From Basidiobolus ranarum (taxonomy: Eukaryota > Basidiobolomycota > Basidiobolomycetes > Basidiobolales): a stretch of 45,150 bases of DNA. Location: assembly GCA_040143965.1 (NCBI GenBank), contig JASJQH010000027.1:1-45150 (forward strand), read 5' to 3'. The position numbers and the translations under genes were made by a program. Position 1 is the first letter of the stretch; every line of letters begins with the position of its first letter. This document shows, one piece after another, positions 1-9,693 of the stretch. The notes under the pieces are model-generated. The model made no database searches. It was not told the DNA's origin and saw only the letters and a program-made list of their open reading frames with translations.

Positions 1-309
1 ATTTGGAAGTGTTTTGGACAAGATTTGGATTTGTGAATTAGACACTTAAGTTTTATTGAATTGAATATGTCCTATTTATAGTTTACTATGAAATAGAACT
101 ATTGGATGTGCTTAGATCATAACAAACATGCCTGTTAAGCATGGGTGAAAATTTGAGGTGGTTTGGAGAAGTTTTGAGAAAATAGTGAAAATTGGTAAAA
201 GTGATCTAATTGCTATTTCTATAAATTAGAGCAATAAACACATGTTTTTGAAAGACAGAATTGAGTACTAAATAATCAGAATATGAATAAACTAACTACT
301 AAATAATGA

Positions 310-576
310 GTTGCTATTTACCTAATTTCAACATTCCAACTCAGCCATGCAGATAACTGGGAAGAACTTAATACAGAGTGGCACAATATTGAAAGATATG
401 TGCCAGATTGCTGGAAGACTGTTGATGCAGCAAGCTTAATGCAATGGTGGGCTCTAATGGAGATTTTGATACAAACAGATGTTGAATATGGGCAAAACTG
501 TGAGTATGAAGAGCTCTATAAACATATTCAGGAGAATGTATCAAAGAAACTAGAGATTTCAAAGGTGAGATCGTAG
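310..576 (+). other. unassigned open stretch in repeat-derived DNA
   Basis: This frame is open for about 88 codons but has no ATG near its left end. It encodes a Trp- and acidic-rich segment (for example DNWEELNTEWHNIERYV) and carries an exon-donor-like AAG|GTGAGA at 562-570. I do not recognise the protein. About 50 bp around 342-395 recur at 1663-1716 beside the copia remnant, so it is probably part of a repeat or a captured fragment rather than a working host gene. Confidence 0.25.
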
Positions 577-1738
577 CAATCAAGTGCTAAATGTATAATA
601 TTTGAGTTGTATTTTTTGCTCATGTGTCCATCCATAATTTTTGAGATTGTAGCATATCATATGCAACTATCTTCTGCAATATTGATATTGCACTCCTGAA
701 ACTAAATAAGAAGAGTGCATCAGAGAAGAGTGGAAGCAACTTTTAACTCTACTTTGAGAGAATACTAAATCTTGATGCCTTCAGATGTCTGCAAGAAAAT
801 ATTCAACAAAGCTTATGCTGATAGAAAGCTTAAAATGAGAAACAGGAATTTTGCTTATGAGTTTGCAAAGTTACAATTTAACTTGTGTTTTTGCCTGTAT
901 GACTGAAAGCAACCATTGCAGCCTCAACTTTCAAGGCAAAAGAATTTAGGTAATACCTCTAACAAGGGAAGAACCCAACAAGTTGATTCATTGGTTAATA
1001 GTATACATTGACTTCAATGCCCGTTTGGAAGAGTCTGTGATGTTTCAAAACCAAAGTTCTAGTCAGAGGTTTCTGGATCTATTTGATATGGTTTATTCTG
1101 GGTTTTAGCAAGCAAATGGCAATTGGGCTGATACAGACCTCCTCATGAAACATCTCAAAAATGTACACAATTATTCACTTGGAAATGAATGAAAAGCAGC
1201 TAAGGATGTACTCAAGTAACAGGAAGTTAGTAAACCCTGGCAAAAGCAAAGGAGCAAGTGATCTTAGGATAAACTGTCCCACATACCAAATCCTTCACCA
1301 CCCAATAAACATATGTATCTCTGGGGGCAGCTGTACAGGTTGAAAGGTTTAATCTACTATACAACCAAATACACCAGTTGGAAGGGATCAAAAACTGAAA
1401 GTTTATCCACCACCTGGCAACTCTCAATAAGCTAAAGCATCAGCATGTAATACACATGGCTCTCCAATTTAAAGTAGTACTTCTCAAACTGTCAAAATTA
1501 GGCCCAAACTTAAAGGCAAGTCTAAGGCTACCCAAACACCACTAGGCTGCATAAAAATAGTAAAAGTACCTGAACAGTATTTTCAAGTGTATGAAGGGAA
1601 AAATTCAGTGCAAGTGTGCAGAATGTGGCTTTAGAAAAAGAACATTCAACTTGACTTCAAGTCAGGTGTTGACCATGCAGATATCTGGGAAGAACCTAAT
1701 ACAGAGTAACAGAATTTTGATTTTTTGAGGGTTGCCTT
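577..1738. other. degenerate repeat-derived DNA without a recognisable gene
   Basis: Only short scattered frames are visible, for example a 43-codon ATG frame at 775-906 on the plus strand. The stretch ends in a second copy (1663-1716) of the sequence at 342-395. It lies directly upstream of the copia RNase H remnant and is most simply read as decayed mobile-element sequence. No domain is recognised. Confidence 0.35.
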
Positions 1739-2370
1739 TTGCCAGAAGCTGAATATATGGCTGCCTGTGAAGCAACAAAAGAAGCAATATGGCTAAAAAA
1801 ACTCTTAACAGATTTGGGTTATTCTCAAAATTCACCAACCACAATAATTCAAGATAATCAAAATTATATCAATTTAGCTGAAAATCCCATGTTTCATAAT
1901 AGAAGCAAACATATAGATATTAGGCATCACTTTATTAGAGAGACTATAGAGAATAAGTTTAGAAAGTTAACTTATTGTTCTACAGAAGATATGATTGCTG
2001 ATATTTTAATCAAACCATTAGCTAGACAGAAATTTGAGAAATTTAGACCTTTATTAGGATTAGTTTATATGACCATTTAGTTGAGGGAGAGTATTGAAAT
2101 TAGCATTGCCTAAACACCTATATAGTCATATGTAGCTTAGTACTCAGTTATCTTATAATTCACCAAGATATTATCCATTATTTTCAATTGGAATTTACTT
2201 AGAATATTTTTACCAACTTAGAAGTTCTCAGATATATAGATTTTTCAAACTTGTGCTAGAAGCCCCAAACTTTGCACACATGTACCTAGGATCTTTCTGC
2301 ACACATTCTACATGTTATTTTGCTTACATCTTGACAAAACTATAAATGTCAACTGAATACTCAATAAATC
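1739..2370 (+). mobile_element. Ty1/copia LTR retrotransposon fossil, 3' end only
   Basis: The frame at about 1739-2080 matches the C-terminal RNase H region of copia-type polyproteins: the EAEYMAACEATKEAIWLKKL motif, a QDNQ segment, the HIDIRHHFIRE motif and the ADILIKPL tail. It is followed at once by a polypurine tract (about 2082-2092) and by TG at 2095, the likely start of the 3' LTR. The LTR may run to a CA near 2370, so it would be about 275 bp; that end is a guess. Integrase, reverse transcriptase and the 5' LTR are not visible. The element is incomplete and broken and is treated as a fossil. Age cannot be estimated because no paired LTR is present. Confidence 0.8.
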
Positions 2371-3656
2371 AGTAAGTGAAAACCACCAATTTCTCTGATT
2401 CTCCAAACCACTTCCAACAGGCTCCTAAATACTTTAACAAACAATACATTAACAGTACTTGGTATTTCTTATTGCAGCTCAGCTACAATATGCAAGGGTC
2501 TTTTTCAATTGAAGAAGCTCCAATGGAATATTTACAGCATTTCAAAATTTTGAACAAATTGCTGGCTTTAAATATTACAGAAATTTATTTCTTGCCTACC
2601 TAATGCTGATCACTCACATCATATTGACTTCAGGGCACAAAAACCCACTTAACAATGTATAACTAATTTATGAAGAATAGAGTGAGTAGTAAACTGAATA
2701 GCAACAAACTTTCACAAAAAGAAGTCTACCAAAGATAACCCAAGAAAGATTTAGCCTGCACAAACAGAACTAATAAGCATCGAAATTGGAGAAAGCCAAT
2801 ACGTATAAAGTATGGCACATGAACAGAATTAGGAATTTGGAATTAGTAGAATGCATAGATCTAGATGAAAAATTCGATTAGTTCAAATATTCAATTATTC
2901 TTAAATACCAGATCATCAACTCTTGGCATTGAGAAAGGCGCCACAAATCCACCTCATATCGATGCTTGTGAATGCCTGTGATATTTCCACCTCGGTTGCA
3001 CTTTACTTCGGTTGTAATTTACCGCGGCTGAGAATTATTCCTTGATTATTGTCTCAACCATGTATTAATTGTTTGTGGCGATTTTGTTTGCTTAAAACAG
3101 ACTACGCTGGGTTGGTTGGTTTCAGTAAATGAATCAAGTCAGTGCAAAGGTGAATAATAAGATTTATTTGTTTCGAAAAGGGATTGTTATTCTACCAATA
3201 ACCATACGTAAAACGATCGGATTTGATAAGATCTTCGATATTATCTTGGGCTGTAAGCTTATTTTGAACCTGATTAACCCCTAACCCTATGAAAGGTTTT
3301 ATTTATCCCCATAGACTTACCAATACAGGTAACAAATCTTCCCTCTTTGAATTTGGAACATTCTAATGGTGACAAGTAAAACGTGGCTTCCATATGAGTT
3401 GTGTTCACGTGACTAGATGGGCTGGATACTTCGATGAAAACAAGTAGTGAGCATTTATTTATTGATGTTTATGAAATGGGCATTTTCGAGTACTTCACTA
3501 TCATGAGCGAGTAAGCCAATCAAGGATTGCAGTGGGGTTTAATCTATACAGAACCCTTTACAGCACCATAAGCCACTTTGATTTGTATTTAAGAAACTAG
3601 TTTGTCCGAGAATCCATTCACAAACATCGGTTCTTCCCAAACCTCTATCAGCATCA
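2371..3656. other. gene-poor stretch after the copia remnant
   Basis: I see no convincing gene. A 75-codon plus-strand frame at 2376-2603 has no recognisable domain and may be repeat-derived. A short telomere-like tract reading ccctaaccct lies near 3279-3288. From about 3580 the sequence looks like a promoter for the small reading frame at 3657. Confidence 0.4.
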
Positions 3657-3833
3657 ATGGCTTTGCAGCGTCAAGATTCCCAAACCTCTACTAAATCTCA
3701 ATCTAGCTCAGTAAAGAAATTAGAGTTGGATCGACATGTGCCTGAAATCGTCCTAAGACGTCGGAACGCCATCGTAGAATCCATGTTTCATTCTGTGAAG
3801 TCCTGGCAGATTCCTATCGTCAGCTCACATTAG
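3657..3833 (+). CDS. possible 58-residue small protein
   Basis: An ATG frame of 58 codons encodes a Ser/Gln/Lys-rich N-terminus followed by a charged segment, LELDRHVPEIVLRRRNAIVE. It is too short for homology to be judged by eye and I do not recognise it. It converges on the HTD2-like gene on the minus strand with a gap of about 200 bp. Composition looks somewhat protein-like, but chance cannot be excluded, and a further 3' exon is possible because an AG acceptor lies close to the stop. Confidence 0.25.
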   Translation: MALQRQDSQTSTKSQSSSVKKLELDRHVPEIVLRRRNAIVESMFHSVKSWQIPIVSSH

Positions 3834-4029
3834 TGTATTTCAGCACAGCACCAGCACCAACGACATCCCAACAATATCCTCTGACTGCAGTCACAGTTGT
3901 ACACTTTCCATATAGAACAATCATGTAAATATCCGACCAGTATATTAAATAAAATTCCGATCAAGTTTTATTTCTTGAATTCTAGCATTGACGTTGACGT
4001 TGATTCAATGTTATCTCTTGGATTCTAAA

Positions 4030-5145
4030 TCATACAACTGTTCCAATCTCCGACGTGCCTTTCATGGTCAGATGTCCATGTTGATTGACGGCCCAAAGTT
4101 CGTAGGATTCTCCACAGTTGGACTGTTTACCGCAAATGGTGAATGGCTCATTGACATACATGGGATGAAGAGCTCGATAAGTGAATAACTTGATGTACTT
4201 GTTGGAGGGAAGGTTCTCGCCCAAGAGCTCCAGGAGTAAGGTAGTTGTAAGAGGTCCTTGTACCAGGCACGCTTTGAATCAAGGATGAGTACGAAAGAAT
4301 GTCACAAATTGTTTACCGTTCGCAGGATTACCTGGGTATTTTTCGATATTCTTCGCGTAGTTGTGATCATAATGTATCAGATGAGTGTTGAACGTCAATG
4401 CAGAATACCTAAAAATCATAACAGATGTTGGGTTGATAATTTTGGAAAAATCTGGCTGTCTACGCGCTAAATATTGTTGTGTTAATAACTTATACAATAT
4501 GAAAGTAGGGATTTCTAAGGAGTTTGTATATATACCTTTGATACCTCTAGTTTCATTGTTGTTAGTATGCTCGGGAGCTCTCATGTAGGCCAAACATCTA
4601 ACGTCTTTTGCAGAGAGTCCATGTTCATTCGTAAGGTCTTTTTCTAGGGTCACAAGAACGGTTTCTCCTTGACTTCCATTAAGAACACTGATATCCTGAC
4701 ACTTTGTGGTCATGGTAACCTTTTGGCCAACAGTTATCGGGTTGGAATCAACTAAATGAAGAGCTCCAGAAGCCCACATGCGGCGTCTAAAAGGCTCAGG
4801 TGGTCTGAAGCAAGCCTCGTACCCATCCGAGGACAAATCTTCTTGTCGATACCTAGGGGGGAAAAAGGCTAAATGCCAGTTGGGAGGTAATAGAGTACCT
4901 GCTTCAGGCAAGCTTATATTCTTTCTATTCAAAACAAGTGCCATCAATTGACAGATTGACGGGGTGATAATATCAGTCTCGACATTTACTTGGCTAAGTG
5001 AAGTGCTCTTCCACTGTTGAAATGTATCTACTGGAGTTGTGGTTTGACTTTGAAATCTAGAAGGGGTTTTCGCACTTAGATAGGGATAAATGTTTAAATA
5101 ATGGATTGGCTTTCTTTTGGTGGAAATAGTGACACGCTTTAGCAT
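4030..5145 (-). CDS. HTD2: mitochondrial 3-hydroxyacyl-thioester dehydratase (HTD2-like)
   Basis: Exons are 5145-4536, 4466-4332 and 4271-4030, giving 328 residues. The family is the MaoC-like hot-dog hydratase related to yeast Htd2, which dehydrates 3-hydroxyacyl-ACP in mitochondrial type II fatty-acid synthesis. Visible family signatures are LPPNWHLAFFPPRYRQ, the FRRRMWASGAL segment, and the C-terminal hydratase core FRYSALTFNTHLIHYD followed by QGPLTTTLLLELLG. The chosen start, MLKRVTISTKRK, opens a basic, Ser/Thr-rich, acid-free presequence typical of mitochondrial import; two upstream in-frame ATGs at 5190 and 5160 would add acidic residues. The two introns (69 and 60 nt) are both multiples of three; the 60-nt one holds an in-frame TGA, and removing it restores the KYPACLVQGPL continuity. 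A fungal mesaconyl-CoA hydratase-like enzyme is the closest alternative. Confidence 0.85.
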
Positions 5146-5366
5146 ATTGTAGGTTCTATGCATGAAATAATGGTCAAAGAGATCAGCCAAGATAAATCCT
5201 TAATTGATACAAATGGAAATTCCATCATCATGCTTTACAATCAATTCAGATTTGGATGGGTTCATCTCGACTTTTGCAAGTCCAACCAAGATAAAAATTT
5301 AATCAGTTACTCAGTCGCAACTTACACAGCTCCATTCAATCAGTCTCCATTATTACCACATACACT
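5146..5366. promoter_or_regulatory. divergent promoter between HTD2-like and COA4
   Basis: These 221 bp separate the start codons of two oppositely transcribed genes whose products both act in mitochondria. A shared, bidirectional promoter is inferred from the spacing. No TATA box is obvious for either direction. Confidence 0.5.
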
Positions 5367-5588
5367 ATGAGTTCAGAATCAACTACCGAGTCAAAGCTGA
5401 AGGTTGAAACTCAGGCGACCGAGGAAGAGGAGGAAGAAGACGAGTATGAATTAAGAATAAAAAAAACTGGATGTTACGACGAGAATGAGGCTCTTCAGCT
5501 CTGCTTCTATGATACCAAGGACTGGAGACAATGTAAAGACGAAATGGAGAAGTTTAGATCTTGTTGGAAAAAACATCAAAACCAGTAG
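5367..5588 (+). CDS. COA4: cytochrome c oxidase assembly factor COA4 (twin CX9C protein)
   Basis: The single-exon gene encodes 73 residues, about the usual size for this family. A polyacidic N-terminus (EEEEEEDEYELRIKKTG) is followed by a coiled-coil-helix domain with two CX9C motifs: C36 to C46, and C55 to C65 with spacer KDEMEKFRS. The KKTGCYDENEALQLCFYDT and KDWRQCKDE segments match COA4/CMC3 (CHCHD8) specifically. Family members are imported into the mitochondrial intermembrane space by Mia40-dependent oxidation and support complex IV assembly. It shares a short divergent upstream region with the HTD2-like gene. An AATAAA poly(A) signal follows at 5668-5673. Confidence 0.92.
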   Translation: MSSESTTESKLKVETQATEEEEEEDEYELRIKKTGCYDENEALQLCFYDTKDWRQCKDEMEKFRSCWKKHQNQ

Positions 5589-5667
5589 AACTTTATTTTC
5601 CCTCTGTTTAAGTTTATTTTTTGGATATTCACTGGGTGTTCTTACAATAACGAACTTGAACAATTTC

Positions 5668-5673
5668 AATAAA
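5668..5673 (+). terminator. AATAAA poly(A) signal of COA4
   Basis: A consensus AATAAA lies 80 bp after the COA4 stop codon. The cleavage position is not determined. Confidence 0.5.
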
Positions 5674-5870
5674 GCAATACTAGGGTGGACTATCATTTTA
5701 TGTTAGCAACTCGAATATTTTTCATCCATTGCCTTTTTAGCAGATATGTTTGTTCTAAACAGTATTCACGTGATAGACTGAATATTTATTTGATGGATTT
5801 TCCTGCGTATCTAGAATATGTGAGAAGCCCGAAGTTCACCCGCTAGTATCAGTCAGATGGCTGTTCCATT

Positions 5871-5973
5871 ATCATGGCAAATCAACAGTTAGAGTCATGG
5901 AAAACTATACATAAAAATCATGGCAAATCAACAGTTAGAGTCATGGAAAACTATACATAAAAATCATGGCAAA
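5871..5973. repeat. 46-bp tandem duplication
   Basis: Two identical adjacent 46-bp units (5873-5918 and 5919-5964) begin with catggcaaatcaacag and are followed by a partial third copy. The duplication lies between COA4 and the phosphatase gene and has no coding potential that I can support. Confidence 0.95.
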
Positions 5974-6437
5974 CTCGGACTTGGCATGAACTTCGATAGT
6001 ATTATATGTGAAACATGTCAAATGATCTTGTGCGAATGCTTTTGAATTAGTTTACTCTATGCTTAAAGCAACATCGATTTTCGACAAGCCACTCTAGAAA
6101 CTAGTGAGTCTCGCCCCTTCAACCATTGCTACATTCACATATTTAGTTTAATACATGCCGTGGTAATTCCGAGCATCGCCTTAACGCCCACCGAAGATAT
6201 CGAAAATACTGGGCGTACAGTTTCTGGGATAAGTCCTATCCCGTCTACATTCGTTGATGGAAGTATATTGTCCCACGAATACTGAAGAACTCCTAGTTGA
6301 TGGTATGTTGGCCCTAAATTCATTACCCATCCATGCATCACTGATTTGCCATATCAACACTGATTATGCTCTACCTAGCCTCCAACAATAACATTTGATA
6401 ATTTGTTGAGGTACCACTAGTTTTTATTTATAGGTAA
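5974..6437. other. intergenic stretch downstream of COA4 and the phosphatase
   Basis: This is the convergent 3' space between COA4 (plus) and the HDHD1-like gene (minus). A 68-codon minus-strand frame (6135-6341) exists but has no recognisable domain or promoter context. I see nothing else. Confidence 0.4.
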
Positions 6438-7637
6438 TTACCGAATGACTTGGTTAACTTTGCCTTCAGATTCAATTATACCATGCTCTAGTTTAAACAC
6501 TGGAAGCTCAAACACTTCAGGATCAAATTCCTCGAGGGTGTCGTAGACTGCAATAGCTCCACTATCACCTTCAACTCTGGAACGAACGTTGGGATCTGGG
6601 ACCCAACATACCTGCAAACGAAAATAATCAGTAAGTTAAGTTAATGATTACTTCTCCTGGGTTAACTTACATGCATACCGGCAGCTAAACCTGCCTCTAC
6701 ACCACTAACAGAATCTTCGAAAACTAGACAGTTTTCAGGTGCTGGATTTCCTATTAATTTAGCAGCTTCAAGGAAGATATCGGGAGAAGGTTTGCCATGT
6801 TTTACCCGTGGGTCATCACCGCAAATAACATCGTCAAACAGTTTGAACAACTCTTGATTACGAGATGTTTTTAACAAAAAGTTTTCTTTATGAGAGGATG
6901 TAGCAACCTATCAGGTATTTTGAATTAAGGCTAAGGATTTAATTGCACACAGTCTACTTGTTTACTTACCACCATAGGAATCCCATGACCTTTCAGATAA
7001 TGCAAGAGTCTCTAAAGACACCAAAACAGTTGAGTATGGTACTTGGTTATTGATTTAGCATTTTGGTTTACCTCAACCCCAGGAAGGGGACTAGCGAGGG
7101 GGAACTTGTGCTCCTATAATTAAGCAAGTATTGTGTTCAGTGATGATTTTTTGATGGCGTATAGATCTAGTGAATTACCTCTAATCTCTTTTTCTCGGCG
7201 ATATATTGTTCAGGAGTTACAGGAAGTTCTAATTCCTTGATTAACAGCTTGGTAACCTAAAATTTCAATCAATAACTATTCATTATTTCTATATACAAGT
7301 AGATGGTACAAACATCCTCTTGTGTACGACCCATGCAACGCATCTTCAGGTCCCAGGTAAACTTCTTTCCGTTTCCTGAGCCAAATTTCTCAACGATCTC
7401 CTCTGTGAATGAAATATAGGATCAGTAAGATGTTATAGTTTACACAACGTGTCAAACATATATTGGTTAATAAATATGTCATAATATATTCTTACGTGTA
7501 ACTTCGGTATAAACACGCTCTGTATCCTACATGACATATTTTAGAGATGAAGGCACAAATCTTGATAAAAAAGAGCGTAAAAAACATACGAGCAGCAGTC
7601 CATCCATGTCAAAAATGCAATGAGTTATCTTAGGCAT
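6438..7637 (-). CDS. PUDP: HAD-superfamily phosphatase, HDHD1/pseudouridine-5'-phosphatase-like
   Basis: Eight exons (7637-7590, 7526-7496, 7402-7314, 7256-7179, 7113-7072, 7011-6970, 6907-6671, 6611-6438) give 246 residues, normal for the family. Motif I is FDMDGLLLDTERVY, split by intron 1, with Asp10 as expected nucleophile and Asp12 as acid/base. Motif II lies in VVATSSHKENF, and motifs III/IV in HGKPSPDIFLEA and NCLVFEDSVSGVEAG. The DGLLLDTER string, the GIPMVVATSS segment and the final DFxPE-like FDPEVFELP closely follow human HDHD1, which dephosphorylates pseudouridine 5'-phosphate. Yeast sugar- and glycerol-phosphate phosphatases are related, so substrate remains open. Intron 3 uses a GTTTGT donor; the others have common GTAAG/GTATG types. 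It is divergently placed to the HMG-box gene. Confidence 0.85.
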
Positions 7638-8184
7638 CTTGGAGATTGTTGATGATTAACGAATAACAAAGAGAACACAAGTTCACACAAACCAACGTAT
7701 AAAGTCCGTCAAATGGTTAAATAAAACTGGAACTCGCCCTGACCCTAAAATAATTCCTACAGTCGATCGAAAAATTTAGATCAGTGAAATCACACTGGCA
7801 TATAGTTCAAAAAGGTATCATTCATAATGTACCCATAGTCAGTAATAGAGTTGAGATTACACCAAAAAACCAGATAAATTTGCTGCAGCAGTCACTGGAT
7901 TGTTTAGCGCGCAATTTCTCAGGTTCTATCCCCATGATTTTTTGTACTATCTCTGGATTCACACACACAATGTGACCCAAAAATATACCAGCACCAGGAA
8001 AAAAATAGTTCCGTCTTTATAAGCTCAAATTCTACCTTATCACCATTAGCCTCAGCCTTCATTCTGATTTTACACATAATCTGGGTGCATTTATTCCTTG
8101 TGATTTGACTTCTTTATTTACGACATCCAACTCATAGAACTGTTTATAATACTATACTGTAGTATATACTAGCTACGACTCATA
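7638..8184. promoter_or_regulatory. divergent upstream region of phosphatase and HMG-box genes
   Basis: These 547 bp separate two outward-facing start codons and must hold both promoters. A small inverted repeat (ATACTA/TAGTAT, about 8149-8165) lies 20-36 bp before the HMG-box ATG. A 63-codon frame at 7784-7975 has no ATG context or domain that I recognise. Confidence 0.4.
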
Positions 8185-9006
8185 ATGAGTGTCATACCCC
8201 ACTTTGATTCCTACTCTGGAGTACCAGAATATACCGTCAGCTGTATATCTGAGCACCCTCCGTTAGCATTCCCTTCTTCTCACAGCTCAGTTTCCATTAG
8301 CCTTTGTCTTGATGACTCGCCCGACTTTTTCAATAGTCTCAAGCCAACGGACATTAGTACACTAGATGACCTAGCCGCACCAATCCCCAATGAGGGTGAA
8401 TTTTTTTTCGTTCCCAATGGCTTTGTACCCGTTCTTATGGTCGAATCCCTCACTTCTGTAATAGAATACAATTTTCCACCCGAGGTTATTCCTTTGACAC
8501 AACCGATTTTTGCCAGCCCTCTTTATCCCGTATCTTCAATGAGGCCCTTCATCTCATCCAACAGGGCTCCCCCACCCACACCTAGTTCAGCTGTTACTCA
8601 GGGAAACCCTGCAAAAGCAAAGAAAGCACCGCGCCCTACTAACGCTTTCATTCTTTTTCGGAGAGAAAACCACGGGAGAATATTCCAACAGAACCCTCAC
8701 TTATCAAATAACGATGTTTCAAAGACCCTGGGCAAAGAATGGAAAGCGCTACCAGAATTTGAAAAAGAAAAGTATCGGAGAAAGGCGAAAAGCCTGCAAC
8801 AAGAACACCAAGAAAAATACCCAGACTACAAGTTTACCCCGCAGCCAAACCGTCGTAAACGAACAAAGCCTGGTCTGGGGGCTGAGATGGATGATGAGCC
8901 TTCTCGTATGTCGCATGCAGAATCAGCCCAAGTCTCTTCTGATGCCCGGCCGCCCCACAATCCCTTCCACATTCTGTATATTCCGAAAGTCAGTGAATAT
9001 AGTTAG
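8185..9006 (+). CDS. MATA-type HMG-box transcription factor
   Basis: The uninterrupted frame encodes 273 residues. Residues about 149-218 form one HMG box of the sequence-specific MATA/SOX class: RPTNAFILFRRENHGRIF, then NNDVSKTLGKEWKALP and KEKYRRKAKSLQQEHQEKYP. A basic tail (NRRKRTK) could act as nuclear signal. The N-terminal 140 residues are Ser/Pro-rich and low in charge, as in fungal mating-type or Ste11/Rox1-like regulators. Family members bind the DNA minor groove and control mating or development. The flanks (HAD phosphatase, DYRK kinase) are not the TPT/RNA-helicase neighbours of the Mucoromycota sex locus, so a mating-type role is only a possibility. No intron is needed. Confidence 0.85.
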   Translation: MSVIPHFDSYSGVPEYTVSCISEHPPLAFPSSHSSVSISLCLDDSPDFFNSLKPTDISTLDDLAAPIPNEGEFFFVPNGFVPVLMVESLTSVIEYNFPPEVIPLTQPIFASPLYPVSSMRPFISSNRAPPPTPSSAVTQGNPAKAKKAPRPTNAFILFRRENHGRIFQQNPHLSNNDVSKTLGKEWKALPEFEKEKYRRKAKSLQQEHQEKYPDYKFTPQPNRRKRTKPGLGAEMDDEPSRMSHAESAQVSSDARPPHNPFHILYIPKVSEYS

Positions 9007-9693
9007 ATGATTTTTGCTAGATAACAATATTTCTGCTCATCTTTCCATCACCACATCACTAAATCTGCTCTATATGATTCAATATACTGGTTTTGTACGC
9101 CATTGAATTCCCTAATTTTCCTCAACAATATACACATTTACAGCCGATATAGACTTGCTCTGATCCAAGATCATCGATATAATGGACATGGAAACTGAGC
9201 TTGAAAGGCCGCATTTGGAATGCTGGGAGTCATACAAATTTACTAGCTCTTTCCCAAATGGTTGGTCTCCACCAATCATCTACTCTCATTCGCATTCGCA
9301 TTCAATCATTTATTCCACAATGTTGACGATTGACTAACTTAAGTTTTGGTCTCCACCTTGGCTCTCTACGCTATACAATATATGTAACAACAATAAATGG
9401 GATTTATAGAATTGCATAAACAATGGGGTTGCTCTGCTGAAATCATAATATTCTCCCTAGTCAAATCCATATCCAATTATTTGTTGAATAGTAATTTGCT
9501 GTTTACAAAGTCGCCTATATTGCAGGGTAAGTGTTGATATTAAGCAAGCAAAGTAGTCACAATTCAGTGCTTGACCCATTTTTAATCTCAATTGAATGCG
9601 CCCTAACCTGTTGTTGTATATTCACTAACTTCTTTAACAAAGTGTAAATTCTTTGAGTACAATCACTGTTAAGCTCAAGTGTTCTTCGAAAGG
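9007..9693. other. intergenic region upstream of the DYRK kinase
   Basis: This 690-bp AT-rich stretch holds the 3' end of the HMG-box gene and the promoter of the kinase. A short run of cattcg/cattcgcattc repeats lies near 9289-9305. No gene is visible. Confidence 0.4.

Noticed and set aside
4279-4287. Apparent premature TGA in the HTD2-like gene
   Set aside because: It falls inside a 60-nt GT-AG intron (4272-4331) whose removal restores the conserved sequence, so the gene is not broken.
6135-6341. 68-codon minus-strand frame between COA4 and the phosphatase
   Set aside because: Starts with ATG but shows no recognisable domain or promoter; length is within chance for this composition.
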